A stretch of DNA of 6,712 nucleotides. Source: CAZTCJ01 sp964612085. GTDB taxonomy: Bacteria; Pseudomonadota; Alphaproteobacteria; JAJFIK01. This document shows positions 5,885 to 6,712 of the stretch, one piece after another (position 1 is the first letter of the stretch; every line of letters begins with the position of its first letter). The notes beneath the pieces were generated by a model. The model saw only the letters and a program-made list of their open reading frames with translations. It did not search any database and was not told where the DNA came from. The stretch lies in assembly GCA_964612085.1 (NCBI GenBank), contig CAZTCJ010000139.1:1-6712 (forward strand), in the 5' to 3' direction. Position numbers and translations under genes: made by a program.

Positions 5885-6712
5885 GCGCGCTTTTGTGCGG
5901 TTTCGGCCCGCCGTTTGCCTTTCACATGGGCCAGCAAAAGGGTCAGCGCGGCCGGGGTGATGCCATCGATGCGCGCGGCTTGGCCCAAGGTACGCGGCCG
6001 GGCCGCCGACAGCTTTTCCTGAAGCTCCCCAGACAGGCCGGAAATGGTGCTGTAGTCCAGATCGTCCGGAATATGCAGCGCCTCGTCCTTCCGGAACGCT
6101 ACGATGTCGGCCTCCTGGCGCTCCAGATATCCGGCATAAAGCGCGTCGATTTCGATCTGCTCGACAATGTCAGGGCCTAGGCCGTTTAATTCCGGCCAGA
6201 CGCGCGCCAGATCGGCAAAGGAAATGGTCGGATAGGCCAGCAAATCGAAAGCGCTACGCCGCAGCCCGTCCTGATTGACGGCCAGACCGGCCCGGTTGGC
6301 TTCCGTCGGCGTGAGCGTGAGTCGGCTCACCATGTCTCGCGCAGCGGTCAGCGCCGTCATTTTCTCGCGGAAGAGCGTTTCCCGCGCCTGACCAACACAG
6401 CCCAGATCCAGGCCGATGGAGGTCAGCCGCTGATCCGCGTTATCGGCCCGCAAAGTCAGCCGGTATTCCGCCCGGGAGGTGAACATGCGATAGGGCTCGG
6501 TGACGCCACGGGTCACCAGATCGTCGATCATCACGCCGATATAGGCCTGGGCCCGGTCCAGAACGATCGTTTCGCCGCCGCCTGCCTTGCGCGCCGCGTT
6601 CAACCCCGCCATCAGCCCTTGCGCCGCCGCTTCTTCATAACCGGTCGTGCCATTGATCTGCCCGGCCAGGAACAGGCCCGGCAGCCGCGTGGTCTCCAAG
6701 GTCGGGAAGAGT
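5881..6712 (-). CDS. mnmG: tRNA uridine-5-carboxymethylaminomethyl modification enzyme MnmG (GidA), C-terminal ~276 residues; 5' end outside window
   Basis: MnmG, with MnmE, installs the (carboxymethyl)aminomethyl group at C5 of the wobble uridine (U34) of certain tRNAs, using FAD, NADH and methylene-tetrahydrofolate. Only the C-terminal part is present (family length about 620). The frame is open to the right edge and reads 'LFPTLETTRLPGLFLAGQ'; the TTG at 6699 is internal. Signatures are 'AGQINGTTGYEEAAAQG' (FAD-domain end, about 6615-6666), 'YRMFTSRAEYRLTLRADNADQRLT' leading into the helical domain, and the C-terminal 'LDYSTISGLSGELQEKLSAARPRTLGQAARIDGITPAALTLLL', the region that in the family contacts MnmE and tRNA. 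It is the first gene of the visible minus-strand run and its TGA overlaps the rsmG ATG. Confidence 0.98.
   Translation of the reverse strand, partial: LFPTLETTRLPGLFLAGQINGTTGYEEAAAQGLMAGLNAARKAGGGETIVLDRAQAYIGVMIDDLVTRGVTEPYRMFTSRAEYRLTLRADNADQRLTSIGLDLGCVGQARETLFREKMTALTAARDMVSRLTLTPTEANRAGLAVNQDGLRRSAFDLLAYPTISFADLARVWPELNGLGPDIVEQIEIDALYAGYLERQEADIVAFRKDEALHIPDDLDYSTISGLSGELQEKLSAARPRTLGQAARIDGITPAALTLLLAHVKGKRRAETAQKRA

Noticed and set aside
5803..6180. Plus-strand open frame starting MFHVKH across rsmG/mnmG
   Set aside because: Its opening peptide is simply the parS palindrome read in the opposite direction. The rest is antisense to conserved MnmG sequence.
1..6712. A novel defence, mobile or biosynthetic system
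   Set aside because: Essentially every base is accounted for by seven conserved housekeeping genes and their junctions. There are no repeats, integrase or transposase genes, tRNAs, or shifts in base composition that I could see.

Overview
The window is a chromosomal, housekeeping segment of about 6.7 kb. It is GC-rich, gene-dense and has no intergenic stretch longer than about 32 bases. Gene content and order (leuS, lptE, holA facing parB, parA, rsmG, mnmG) are the arrangement familiar from Alphaproteobacteria near the chromosomal origin. The 'CGFRPLYG' LptE type, the ParA/ParB sequences and the 'VSRET' peptide in RsmG also point to that class. I cannot name a genus from the sequence alone.

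The left half (1-3395, plus strand) is a tightly packed run of three genes. It holds the C-terminal 603 residues of leucyl-tRNA synthetase (leuS, cut by the window edge), the LPS-assembly lipoprotein lptE, and holA, the DNA polymerase III delta subunit. leuS and lptE share one base (TGATG) and lptE and holA share four (ATGA), so the three are probably co-transcribed and translationally coupled.

The right half (3403-6712, minus strand) reads from the right edge as mnmG (C-terminal part only), rsmG, parA, parB. mnmG and rsmG overlap by ATGA. parA follows rsmG after 23 bases with its own GTG start and Shine-Dalgarno sequence. parB follows parA after 32 bases. The two groups converge with only 7 bases between the holA and parB stop codons and no recognisable terminator.

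The most informative non-coding signal is a perfect 16-bp parS centromere palindrome at 5804-5819, embedded in the rsmG coding sequence. ParB binds parS and spreads, and ParA moves the complex, so the window carries a complete ParABS chromosome-segregation system beside tRNA- and rRNA-modification genes. A weaker parS-like palindrome lies 320 bp away in the same gene.

I found no mobile element, CRISPR array, RNA gene, phage gene or unknown protein family. I do not believe the window holds a previously undescribed system. The points worth a second look are the parS sites, the parA start, the tight convergent junction, a small insertion in ParA and a four-cysteine zinc-ribbon signature in LeuRS.
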